Source: Lentibacillus halodurans
GTDB taxonomy: Bacteria; Bacillota; Bacilli; Bacillales; Amphibacillaceae
Length of the DNA stretch: 64,000 nucleotides
NCBI RefSeq assembly: GCF_900112045.1
Contig: NZ_FOJW01000004.1
Location: 1 to 64,000, forward strand
Direction: 5' to 3'
The position numbers and the translations under genes were made by a program. How positions within the stretch are numbered: position 1 is the stretch's first letter; the number at the start of each line of letters is the position of its first letter. The notes under the pieces are model-generated. The model did no database searches. It was not told the DNA's origin and worked only from the letters and a program-made list of their open reading frames with translations. This document shows positions 1 to 7,196 of this stretch, in pieces.

Positions 1-262
1 CAGCTTGCTTTAAAATATCATTCTCCATGGCCAGCTTTTGATTTTCTTTTCTAAGCTTGATCAACTCTTCCTGTTCTGGTGTACGATTGTCTTTTTCTTG
101 AAAGGAGCCGCTGGATTGATGTTGACGAACCCACTTGTCAAAGGCTGAAGGGGTAAGATCATATTCTTTAATGATTTCACTTCTTGGTTTCCCGGCATCA
201 TGTAGCTGAATGATTTGTTCCTTAAAAGCTTGTGAGAATGTTCTTCTTTTTCGCTTGGTCAT
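1..262 (-). CDS. IS3-family transposase OrfA (partial)
   Basis: The minus-strand reading frame starts at an ATG at 262 and runs off the left edge. It opens with MTKRKRRTFSQAFKEQIIQL, a typical OrfA helix-turn-helix start. A segment rich in E, L and K (LIKLRKENQKLAMENDILKQ) follows, forming the leucine zipper used for OrfA multimerisation. In IS3 elements OrfA binds the terminal repeats and is joined to the DDE-carrying OrfB by a programmed -1 frameshift. OrfB would lie to the left, outside the window. The family call is secure; the subgroup (IS150-like) is a guess. Confidence 0.85.
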   Translation of the reverse strand, partial: MTKRKRRTFSQAFKEQIIQLHDAGKPRSEIIKEYDLTPSAFDKWVRQHQSSGSFQEKDNRTPEQEELIKLRKENQKLAMENDILKQA

Positions 263-337
263 TTTGATTCTCCTCAGATTTATTTGAATCAAGCTTATAT
301 GACCTTAACGAATCTGTCTAACTTAGTGTAACCTATC
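1..337 (-). mobile_element. End of an IS3-family insertion sequence (partial)
   Basis: The left edge of the window holds the 5' part of an IS3-type orfA. Outside it lies a tip containing GTTAGACA, read on the minus strand, as is common at ends of the IS150 type. The serine recombinase coding sequence stops matching its family just after its CPECGYGMT zinc motif, at about 335-338, which sets the junction. The exact terminal base and the target duplication cannot be fixed because the other end lies outside the window. Confidence 0.7.
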
Positions 338-1246
338 CAAGTCATTCCATATCCACATTCGGGACATCGGAGCAAGCGACCTAAGAAATATGGCTTTGTA
401 GATTGAGCTGGACGAAATGAACGAGTTTGTAGTTTCTGTTGTACTTGATTCCACAATTCTATCTCAATTATTGGAGTATGAATACCATCTTTAATTAAAG
501 GGGTCTTGTTTTTACCTTTCCTTCGTTTTTCTGACCAGTTCTCGTGTTGATTAAATCGAATTTTCCCTATGTATACTGGGTTTTCTAGAATACCTTTAAC
601 GGTTGCGATTGAGAAATCCTTATTCTTTTTTGTTTTATAATTACGCTTGTTCATTTCATAGGCGCAATCTTCTTATACCCATGTCCTTTACTGGCCAAAA
701 GAAATATTTCCTTTACGATTACAGCTTCATCTTCATTCACAACTAGTTCCTTGTTAATGACATCATAACCTGCACCATTCCACCGTTCCATTTTCCCTCC
801 ATGGCCCTTTGATTCATGCCCATCTTAACTCTTTCAACAATTTGACCCCTTTCCATTTCAGCAAATGAACTGAATAACGTGTACATCATTTTTCCCTGTA
901 ATGTTGTTGTATCAAAATTTTCGGAGTAAATCATCAACTGCACATTGTGATCTTCAAGTGTTTCAATAATCTCTAGTGAATCCCTTGTTTTACGCGCAAG
1001 ACGATCTAGTTTATAAGTAATCACGACATCAAACCTGTTATTTCTAGCATTTTTTAATAGACGCTGCATTTCAGGTCTACCATCAATACTCTTTCCACTT
1101 CGTCCTTCATCGATATATTCGTCGATTATTTGAATATTACGTTGTTTGGCATAATCATAAAGCAGTTTTTTCTGTGCCTCAATACTGTATCCTTCTGATG
1201 CTTGTTCCTCTGTACTTACACGTGCATAGATGACTCCTGTTAGCAT
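338..1246 (-). pseudogene. Large serine recombinase, frameshifted and cut by an IS
   Basis: The first frame (1246-743) is a serine resolvase catalytic domain: YARVSTEEQ with the nucleophilic Ser, then YKLDRLARK and EMERGQIVERVKMGMNQRA. After GKWNGG the frame breaks. The continuation (GYDVINKELVVNEDEA, IVKEIF, GYKKIA) lies in a second frame to about 655. The recombinase domain (DFSIATVKGILENPVYIGKI) and the start of the zinc ribbon (LLRCPECGYGM) lie in a third frame, 654-338, where the IS3 element cuts off the rest. Two frameshifts and loss of the C-terminal coiled coil should leave it inactive. Such recombinases integrate and excise phages and mobile elements, so the element is probably stranded. 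It follows the 58-aa gene by 20 nt and was presumably co-transcribed with it. Confidence 0.9.
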
Positions 1247-1266
1247 ATGAACTTCCCCCTTATTAT

Positions 1267-1443
1267 TTAGTAATCTTTGGCCTCACCTGATTTTGCTTCA
1301 AGTTTAGACAAGGTATTTTCAATAACAGAAACCATTTGATCTAGGAATGCTTCCCTCTTTTGCTCCTCGGCTTGAAGAATATCTATTATTCCAGTAGGTC
1401 TTTTTATGTTTTCATTGTTGTATTGATCGAGGTTAATACTCAT
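1267..1443 (-). CDS. Small 58-aa protein coupled to the element regulator
   Basis: The minus-strand ATG at 1443 overlaps the TAA of the upstream regulator (TAATG), so translation is probably coupled. The product begins MSINLDQYNNENIKRPTGII and is strongly charged and helical, with an EEQKREAFLDQMVSVIENTL-type amphipathic stretch. No known domain is apparent. The order regulator, small protein, serine recombinase suggests a role in control of, or assistance to, recombination, perhaps as a directionality factor. That role is inference from position only. Confidence 0.6.
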   Translation of the reverse strand: MSINLDQYNNENIKRPTGIIDILQAEEQKREAFLDQMVSVIENTLSKLEAKSGEAKDY

Positions 1444-2153
1444 TAGATTTCTCCCCTTCCTTTATTATTTTTATCCTCAATTGTAAATTGAACAGTGGGT
1501 AGTCTCTTAATTGGCTCTGAGATTATTTTATGCGCTTCAGCAAGTGGAGATCTTTTTATAGCTTCATTCCACTCACTTGACGATAATTCTTGTGGAGACA
1601 ACTCAATCAAATGAATAAGTTGACTGATAGCATTTGTCATCTCCATTTCTTTCATATGCTTTGAATGTTTATAGAGAAGCTTTTTACCTTCATCAACTGT
1701 TGTTTCATAGACGATGAAAGAGATATTTCGACGATGCTGCCAAAGCCTTTCTTCATTGTCAAAATCTGATGTAAAGTACTCTTTATCTCCAATAATGAGA
1801 CTGTCATAATCATCTAGATTTAAGTCGGTAATATCGATCGGTTCTTCAGGTTTTCCAACTGAAAATAATTTCTCACTAATTTCGTAATACTCATCTGTAA
1901 AAACCTCTATTGGAACATAAAAGTCCTTTGCTAATGAGTGAATAACCGAAAATGACGGTTTCTTAGATTCTCCTCTTTCAATTGATGTAATTGTTTGAGC
2001 AGCAATACCAGTTCTTTTAGAAATTGCATTTGCTGTATAAAATGCCTCATCAACATCATTCATTAGTTTATTTCGTAACAGTCTAACCCTTTCTCCTATA
2101 GGGCTATTTTTCAATAAATCAAATTCTAAGCTTGTAATCATTACTGGTTTCAT
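1443..2153 (-). CDS. XRE-type helix-turn-helix regulator of the element
   Basis: The 236-aa protein has a helix-turn-helix in residues about 18-75 (IGERVRLLRNKL ... ISKRTGIAAQTITSIERGES), the Cro/C1-XRE type. A long acidic C-terminal region that I cannot assign follows. A strong ribosome site (GGAGGAG) precedes ATG 2153, with a good minus-strand promoter upstream. It heads the leftward transcript with the 58-aa gene and the recombinase and is divergent from the replication-like genes at 2247. It is therefore likely the element's switch regulator, controlling both directions; that role is inferred. Confidence 0.8.
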   Translation of the reverse strand: MKPVMITSLEFDLLKNSPIGERVRLLRNKLMNDVDEAFYTANAISKRTGIAAQTITSIERGESKKPSFSVIHSLAKDFYVPIEVFTDEYYEISEKLFSVGKPEEPIDITDLNLDDYDSLIIGDKEYFTSDFDNEERLWQHRRNISFIVYETTVDEGKKLLYKHSKHMKEMEMTNAISQLIHLIELSPQELSSSEWNEAIKRSPLAEAHKIISEPIKRLPTVQFTIEDKNNKGRGEI

Positions 2154-2190
2154 AGAGTCTCACTCCTCCAAATAATATCCTCTTTACACT

Positions 2191-2219
2191 ATTATATCGG
2201 TTTGTTAGTATTTAAACAA
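2191..2219 (-). promoter_or_regulatory. Promoter of the element regulator
   Basis: Read on the minus strand there is TTGTTT, a 17-nt spacer and TATAAT, 38 nt upstream of the regulator start. It lies in the divergent gap 2154-2246, next to an imperfect palindrome (GACAATTATTATTGTT) that could be the regulator's own operator. Confidence 0.55.
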
Positions 2220-2246
2220 TAATAATTGTCAAAGGGAGAGAACAAT

Positions 2247-3062
2247 ATGGCTATTCATTTGTCTAAAAATACATTTATGGTTGAACGAACAGTCTTTTGT
2301 AATACATTTCCAGAGTTGAAGGGTGAGCATTTAAGGGTTTATCTATTGATGTGTAGGGTTGTAGGTGTTAATTCTAATGGAACCTTTTTCATGAGCTTGG
2401 ACACTACTGCGAGGGAGTTGAACATATCCATTCATAAAATTAGGGATTCTATTGATTGGCTTTGTAAAAATTACTTCATCAAGAAAGTTGGACGCAGATC
2501 ACAGGTTAATGTTTATAAAGTTTTGGTTACCCCTGATTATCATAGGTCTACAAAAACGTATTATTCCAATGAACATATACATAGGGATCGTGTAACTATG
2601 AAACAAACTCAAAATGGATATTGCGAAATACCAATAGAGATGATGGAAGGTTCCGTTTTACGGGATAAAACTAAATGGACAGATCGGAAAATTAAGGTTT
2701 TAGGACAACTTTACCTATATCATTGGATTGATGAATACGGTGGTGTAGATCCAAATGCAGCTCATTTCATAAACAACACAATAAATGTAAGTGACCTAAT
2801 CACCTATAATTTGGGTTGTCACGTAAATGATATTAAAAAAGTAGTGAGGTGGCTTCATCGGGAAGGGTATATAATGAAAGTGAAAGCAGTGTACAGGATT
2901 AATCAAAACTCATGCTATAAAGAATTGCAGTTTATAGGTGACGCTATAAAAACAAAACAGCAACCTGGCGATGTAATCATTGATGTTATTAGACTAACTT
3001 GTATTCCTGACCTGAAACTTAAGAATGCTTTAAAAAGGACAGGGGGGAATATTGCAGTATGA
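2247..3062 (+). CDS. Winged-helix replication-initiator-like protein
   Basis: The start is taken as ATG 2247 because AAAGGGAGAG lies just upstream, giving 271 aa. The N-terminal half (FPELKGEHLRVYLLMCRVVG ... MSLDTTARELNISIHKIRDS) has the layout of the winged helix of DnaD/RepA-type initiators and element regulators. A second helix-turn-helix-like stretch (NVSDLITYNLGCHVNDIKKV) lies in the C-terminal half. The stop overlaps the next gene by 4 nt (ATGA), so the two are coupled. It is probably a replication or transfer-initiation protein of the mobile element. The fold is moderately supported; the function is inferred. Confidence 0.55.
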   Translation: MAIHLSKNTFMVERTVFCNTFPELKGEHLRVYLLMCRVVGVNSNGTFFMSLDTTARELNISIHKIRDSIDWLCKNYFIKKVGRRSQVNVYKVLVTPDYHRSTKTYYSNEHIHRDRVTMKQTQNGYCEIPIEMMEGSVLRDKTKWTDRKIKVLGQLYLYHWIDEYGGVDPNAAHFINNTINVSDLITYNLGCHVNDIKKVVRWLHREGYIMKVKAVYRINQNSCYKELQFIGDAIKTKQQPGDVIIDVIRLTCIPDLKLKNALKRTGGNIAV

Positions 3063-3835
3063 ATCAGGTTAACGTATCATACCAACCGGAGATGAAGATA
3101 AAAAATACAAAAGAAAGCATGATGATTCAATTAAACGATGAACCAAAAGCACAGCATAGACCTAATACTAAAGAAGAGTTGATTCAAGACCATTCAATGA
3201 TGCACTTCCAACAACTTGTTATGAAAGAAGCACAAGCTGCATTAAGAGCAAACTCGATTGCAGTGTTTAAAAATGATATTGCCATTGAAACAGAGATCGT
3301 TTCTGTTCAGTCACCACAATCTGTAAGGCTTGAGATGGTATTGAAGGCGATATTTGATTCTTTAAACAAAAGTGTAGTTGATGATGATCACTTAATCACA
3401 CATGCTCAGGTCTGGCTATATAAAGGTCAGAAGCGTTATCCTAAGACTAAGATTCATGTGCGTATAGAAGATTTAGTGACGAGAAACCATATTCATTTCA
3501 CTTGTGAATTACCTTTAGTCGAAAAGAAACCTGCGGTTGTTTATAACATTGCATCAACCATGCAGTATGACTTTCAAAATGCGGCCGATGCAAAGATCAT
3601 AGAACATGCCTTACTTTCACAAAAATTCACTACTCCAAAACAATATGAAATTTGTCATATGTTATTTCATACGAGCGATAAAAGTAAGGACGTGGATAAT
3701 ATGCTTCTAATGTATATTGATGTACTACGAAGACAAGGTTTATTGAATCTATCGGATACTGTTGGAATTGGCATATACAAAAAACATGTAGATAAAAGTG
3801 ATGAGAAGGTAGATATTAGCCTCGTATCCAAGTGA
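3059..3835 (+). CDS. RusA-like element protein, catalytic residues altered
   Basis: This 258-aa protein is translated from an ATG overlapping the preceding stop. Residues about 95-140 (LEMVLKAIFDSLN, then VVDDDHLITHAQVWLYKGQK) resemble the core of RusA Holliday-junction resolvases, which read DNLxKxxxDaLN followed by DDxqV and a lysine. The usual Asp-Asn of the first motif is missing here (RLEM). It may be a non-catalytic or divergent relative, and the match could be chance. The C-terminal 80 residues look like a small helical domain. Role in the element is unknown. Confidence 0.45.
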   Translation: MNQVNVSYQPEMKIKNTKESMMIQLNDEPKAQHRPNTKEELIQDHSMMHFQQLVMKEAQAALRANSIAVFKNDIAIETEIVSVQSPQSVRLEMVLKAIFDSLNKSVVDDDHLITHAQVWLYKGQKRYPKTKIHVRIEDLVTRNHIHFTCELPLVEKKPAVVYNIASTMQYDFQNAADAKIIEHALLSQKFTTPKQYEICHMLFHTSDKSKDVDNMLLMYIDVLRRQGLLNLSDTVGIGIYKKHVDKSDEKVDISLVSK

Positions 3836-4188
3836 AATGCGCAGTACATGAGATCAAGAGCATCAAAGGTTTATACGTGTTTGTGTACAACAATATTCAC
3901 AAGGAATGATAGAGTGTAGTCTATTCGTTGAACCATATGTTTGTTTGAAGAACTAATCTATAGTTTGGAAATTGAAAATAAATTTATCTTATTCCAATGT
4001 TACAATTTCGGCTTGTGACTGATTAATACAAAGTGAACTATTTTTTTATATTGATTCATAACAAACGATAAATGATTCAATATCATTAAAAACACTGTTA
4101 TAACAACATTCTAACTATTTTCGGTGTAGGTATTGAGCAAAAGATTTACAATAAACTCAAAAGTTAGCCCATTAAGTCATTTGAAAAA
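3836..4188. other. AT-rich intergenic region without a gene
   Basis: About 350 nt lie between convergent transcripts (the 258-aa gene rightward, radC leftward). The stretch is AT-rich with short A/T runs. I see no reading frame with a ribosome site, no clear RNA gene and no long repeat. Confidence 0.5.
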
Positions 4189-4214
4189 GAGAGTCAGCGA
4201 AATCACTGACTCTC
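4189..4214 (-). terminator. Terminator of the radC transcript
   Basis: A perfect 9-bp stem (GAGAGTCAG / CTGACTCTC) has an 8-nt loop. Read on the minus strand it is followed by TTTTT. It starts 10 nt after the radC stop. Confidence 0.8.
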
Positions 4215-4223
4215 ATATTGGTT

Positions 4224-4832
4224 TTATAGATATCCTTTTTCCTTTAAGCTCACATATTTTTCATGACCAATAACTAAGTGATCTAAAATCTCAATCCCCA
4301 TCATTTTCCCAGCTTCACCTAAACGCTTTGTAACGTTAATATCCTCCATGCTTGGTGAAACGTCTCCACTAGGATGATTATGTGCGACGATAGCACTTGC
4401 ACAACTACGACGAACTAAGTGCTTAAAGCATTCCCGGGGATGGACAACGCTAGCATTTAATGATCCAACAAATACTGTTTCGCGAAAGATTATTTGGTTT
4501 TTAGTATTCAAACCAAGCACGACAAAATGCTCTTGATTTAAGTATTGCATATCCTTCAAGTAATCATATGCATCTTCTGGTGAGCGAATGGTAAATCGCT
4601 CTTCAACAGGACATGGATTCATGCGAGCGAGCTGTAGTGCAGCAATGATTTGTTTAGCTTTTACATTCCCGATACCTTTGACTTGCAATAATTCTTCTTC
4701 CGTTACATCCAACAACTCTTGGATAGAAGGGTAGCGGCTGAATAGCTCATTCACTACATAACTATCTTCCTTTTCACGAGTTGTTGTTGCCAATAGATTT
4801 TTAAAAGTGATTTTATCGATTGAATTGTTCAT
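4224..4832 (-). CDS. radC: RadC/JAB-domain protein of a mobile element
   Basis: ATG 4832 is preferred over an ATG five codons upstream because GGAGGA sits 6 nt before it, giving 202 aa. The N-terminus carries a helix-hairpin-helix (VKGIGNVKAKQIIAAL). The C-terminal JAB/MPN-like metal domain has its signature HNHPSGDVSPSMED. RadC proteins are frequent cargo of plasmids, integrative elements and phages. Their biochemical role is unsettled; a DNA repair or anti-defence role has been proposed. It belongs to the leftward cluster of element genes (6592 to 4224). Confidence 0.9.
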   Translation of the reverse strand: MNNSIDKITFKNLLATTTREKEDSYVVNELFSRYPSIQELLDVTEEELLQVKGIGNVKAKQIIAALQLARMNPCPVEERFTIRSPEDAYDYLKDMQYLNQEHFVVLGLNTKNQIIFRETVFVGSLNASVVHPRECFKHLVRRSCASAIVAHNHPSGDVSPSMEDINVTKRLGEAGKMMGIEILDHLVIGHEKYVSLKEKGYL

Positions 4833-4937
4833 TATAAATTCCTCCATTATTGTTTGATTGAATTAAAAAAGGAGAGACGGTATACGTCCCTCCCAATTGA
4901 GTGAATAGCTGTTATGAGATATAATGTAATTAAGTGA

Positions 4938-5042
4938 TTACACTTGCGTCTCATAAGAGATGAGTTCATGTGCTGATGAGCTCATCTTTTTTGTGCAATA
5001 AAGAAAGCCATCGACTACATCTGCAACCCATGAGCTTTCCAT
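4938..5042 (-). CDS. Possible 34-aa small protein
   Basis: A short minus-strand frame begins MESSWVADVVDGFLYCTKK. It sits between radC and the 246-aa element gene in the same direction, with no good ribosome site of its own. A second tiny frame beginning MRLQENNLQWKAHG overlaps the upstream stop (TAATG) in another phase. One of the two may be a coupled small gene, or together they may be one gene broken by a frameshift. Support is weak. Confidence 0.25.
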   Translation of the reverse strand: MESSWVADVVDGFLYCTKKMSSSAHELISYETQV

Positions 5043-5067
5043 TGAAGATTATTTTCTTGTAACCTCA

Positions 5068-5808
5068 TTATTCTCTCACCTCCTCATATGCCTCTTTTAA
5101 ATGCAGCAAGTCTTGAATGAAATCGGATGCCTGTTTCTTTGTGAGTTGAGTACTACGCTCAACGCCAAAAGTCATCTTCATCATCTCTTTTGCAACATCT
5201 GTCCGCATATCAATTTCGTTGACAATACTGAATATCGTCTGCAACTGAACCTTTGTTGCGAGATCATCACCTCCTTTAATGTTCGATTGTTCAGGAAAAT
5301 CCTCGATGTCCTGCGTAAACAACCCACTTGAACGTGTTGCAGATAATACTGCATCAATCAATGCACGTTTCTTCGCCATCTTCAAAATGGTGTTAACGAT
5401 TGTATAAGGATCTTGTTGTTGGAAGGATAATTCCTTACTGTTGCAAGACCCTAAACCTTCTGCCTCGACAACACCATTATCTTTGCGTATGAGTGTCGTC
5501 TTCACCTCGTATGCGAATATTCCTGATTCCCATTGCTCGATACGGTTAACGACTTCTGCTGTTTTCGAGAAGCCGAATACATCACATAGCTTTTCTGCAC
5601 CGGGCTTAAGTAAAGTAGGTTTTGAAAAGCCGTGAACTAAACCATAATCAATTCCTTTAACCATCACTTCCTGAACAAACTTTTGCAGTTCTTCAATCCG
5701 TTGTTTGGATGCTTCTGATGATAAGACGATATTTGGTAGTGATGATTGATTTAACTCAGCGTTACTTGAAAATGGTACGATGTTGTTTGCATGTTTATCT
5801 GTACTCAT
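5068..5808 (-). CDS. Conserved mobile-element protein of unknown function
   Basis: This 246-aa protein has a good ribosome site (AAAGGAGGTG). The central block (VKGIDYGLVHGFSKPTLLKP, GAEKLCDVFGF) is a motif I associate with plasmid, phage and integrative-element proteins of Firmicutes, without a settled function. A later segment (DPYTIVNTILKMAKKRALID) and the acidic, helical C-terminus resemble the layout of single-strand annealing or recombination helper proteins, but I see no diagnostic RecT/Erf/Sak motif. It is a hypothetical conserved element protein, followed downstream by radC. Confidence 0.65.
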   Translation of the reverse strand: MSTDKHANNIVPFSSNAELNQSSLPNIVLSSEASKQRIEELQKFVQEVMVKGIDYGLVHGFSKPTLLKPGAEKLCDVFGFSKTAEVVNRIEQWESGIFAYEVKTTLIRKDNGVVEAEGLGSCNSKELSFQQQDPYTIVNTILKMAKKRALIDAVLSATRSSGLFTQDIEDFPEQSNIKGGDDLATKVQLQTIFSIVNEIDMRTDVAKEMMKMTFGVERSTQLTKKQASDFIQDLLHLKEAYEEVRE

Positions 5809-5838
5809 TGGTATTCACCTCCTTTCAATGGATAAAGA

Positions 5839-6342
5839 TTATTGCTTATTGAATACATCTGCGAGTTTTGATAAACCTTTTGATGTCTTATCTACAAGAA
5901 ACTTACCTACCCTATGATTAAGCTGATTTCCCTTACTTATTGTCTTAGTTGAGAGATCCAGTGTTTTCGATGTAATGCTATGTGTTGAATGGTTTACTTT
6001 CTCTAAGCTGTCGGTAATTTTTATCAAAGCATCTTCACCTTTTGATTCAGTCATTTCTGCGCTTGTCTTTAATACACTTGCAATTCGTCCTTTAACTGAT
6101 CGCTGTGTAATTAGCTCATCCTCATGCAGGGTTTTAATATCATCTAATGCTGTTTGTAACTTCTTTCGTCTAGCAAGTAAATGAGAGAGTCTGACATAAT
6201 CATTACGTTCAACTGAATCTACTATTTCGACCGATAAACCTTCATATTGCTCAAACAGTGATTGATAGATTGATTGAACCTCTGTAATTGAAATGCTTCT
6301 TCCGTTTAACAGTTCATTTGTGCCTTCAAAATTGTTTCTCAT
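5839..6342 (-). CDS. Helical element protein of unknown function
   Basis: A 167-aa, almost all-helical, highly charged protein with no transmembrane segment and a strong GGAGGAA ribosome site. The middle (VRLSHLLARRKKLQTALDDI) predicts a coiled coil. The C-terminus is Ser/Thr- and Lys-rich (TKTISKGNQLNHRVGKFLVD). It sits 30 nt upstream of the 246-aa gene, hence in the same transcript. I do not recognise the family. Confidence 0.6.
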   Translation of the reverse strand: MRNNFEGTNELLNGRSISITEVQSIYQSLFEQYEGLSVEIVDSVERNDYVRLSHLLARRKKLQTALDDIKTLHEDELITQRSVKGRIASVLKTSAEMTESKGEDALIKITDSLEKVNHSTHSITSKTLDLSTKTISKGNQLNHRVGKFLVDKTSKGLSKLADVFNKQ

Positions 6343-6391
6343 AAATGATTCCTCCTCTAATTGATAATGTAGTTGCTAAACATTGGGACGA

Positions 6392-6592
6392 CTAACTAAA
6401 GTAGTGATAACCTTTTAGTGTCAACTTCAACAAGAGTCCATTTGTCTTACTTCGATTAACCAGTAGTAAACCTTGATCTTCTAAATCTAAAAGATCCACA
6501 TTACGTATGTCATATTTGATCAAGTAATCTACTGGAACCCACTTGTCCATCTCTTTAGCACTAACAAGGATACGTGCTAATGAATCATTCAT
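6392..6592 (-). CDS. Small winged-helix-like protein
   Basis: The start is set at ATG 6592, with AAAGGAGG 7 nt upstream, giving 66 aa. The sequence (WVPVDYLIKYDIRNVDLLDL, EDQGLLLVNRS, LKLTLKGYHYF) has the length and spacing of a single winged helix, with a recognition-helix-like segment and a wing, as in small element regulators. It is the first gene of the leftward cluster. Confidence 0.55.
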   Translation of the reverse strand: MNDSLARILVSAKEMDKWVPVDYLIKYDIRNVDLLDLEDQGLLLVNRSKTNGLLLKLTLKGYHYFS

Positions 6593-6656
6593 CTTAATGC
6601 CTCCTTTCACGAATGAGCTCCTCTCACCACGCGTGTCGTCTCTGTAAATAAAAAGA

Positions 6657-6692
6657 AAGCCGTCATCTATCCGAATGGATAAATAACGGCTT
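6657..6692 (-). terminator. Hairpin terminator at the element / defence-island boundary
   Basis: AAGCCGTCATCTATCC pairs with GGATAAATAACGGCTT around a GAAT loop. On the minus strand it is followed by a T-rich run (CTTTTTATTT). It would stop leftward transcription entering the element cluster and marks the break between the element genes and the rightward defence island. Confidence 0.6.
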
Positions 6693-6845
6693 ATAAAAAG
6701 GGGTGGGGCATGAAACGGTGGTATACCCCTTTAGTTCATAATGAATGGTGGTACAGAGAAAATATGTTGATATTTTTCATAACCTATTGTGTTACTAATG
6801 GACTAGATATAAAATAAAGATTAAGTATAAAAAAAGTAAGAGTAG

Positions 6846-7103
6846 GTGACTTTCAAAGTGGAAGTTAAACTGTTTCAAAAAACACAACGCGATTTAGCGG
6901 CATCTATTAATTTAGTGATTGATGAGTACTGGGATGATTCTATTAGCGAAAAAGAAATGATTGATATGATTCAAAAACTCTACATTAATAATGAAGACAA
7001 ATTCAAACGGAACGGAAAATATACAACTGTACTTCGTCAACAGTGTGGTAAAAGAAGATTGAATGTAGTGAGCAAAGTGCTAGATACAAATGACGATATA
7101 TAG
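6846..7103 (+). CDS. Small protein at the head of the defence island
   Basis: An 85-aa protein from a GTG start with a weak ribosome site. The sequence (FQKTQRDLAASINLVIDEYW, then YTTVLRQQCGKRRLNVVSKV) resembles, from memory, a small Firmicute family catalogued as TIGR04540. It sits 93 nt before the helicase-nuclease gene and in the same direction. A regulatory or accessory role for the defence genes is plausible, but nothing in the sequence shows it. Confidence 0.55.
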   Translation: MTFKVEVKLFQKTQRDLAASINLVIDEYWDDSISEKEMIDMIQKLYINNEDKFKRNGKYTTVLRQQCGKRRLNVVSKVLDTNDDI

Positions 7104-7196
7104 GTGTGTATTTTAGGTTTAGGGATATGTGAGAAATGCAAAAAGTACTAGATAATAAAAGCATGGTTCTATTAACCTGTAATCGGAGGGAACGAA

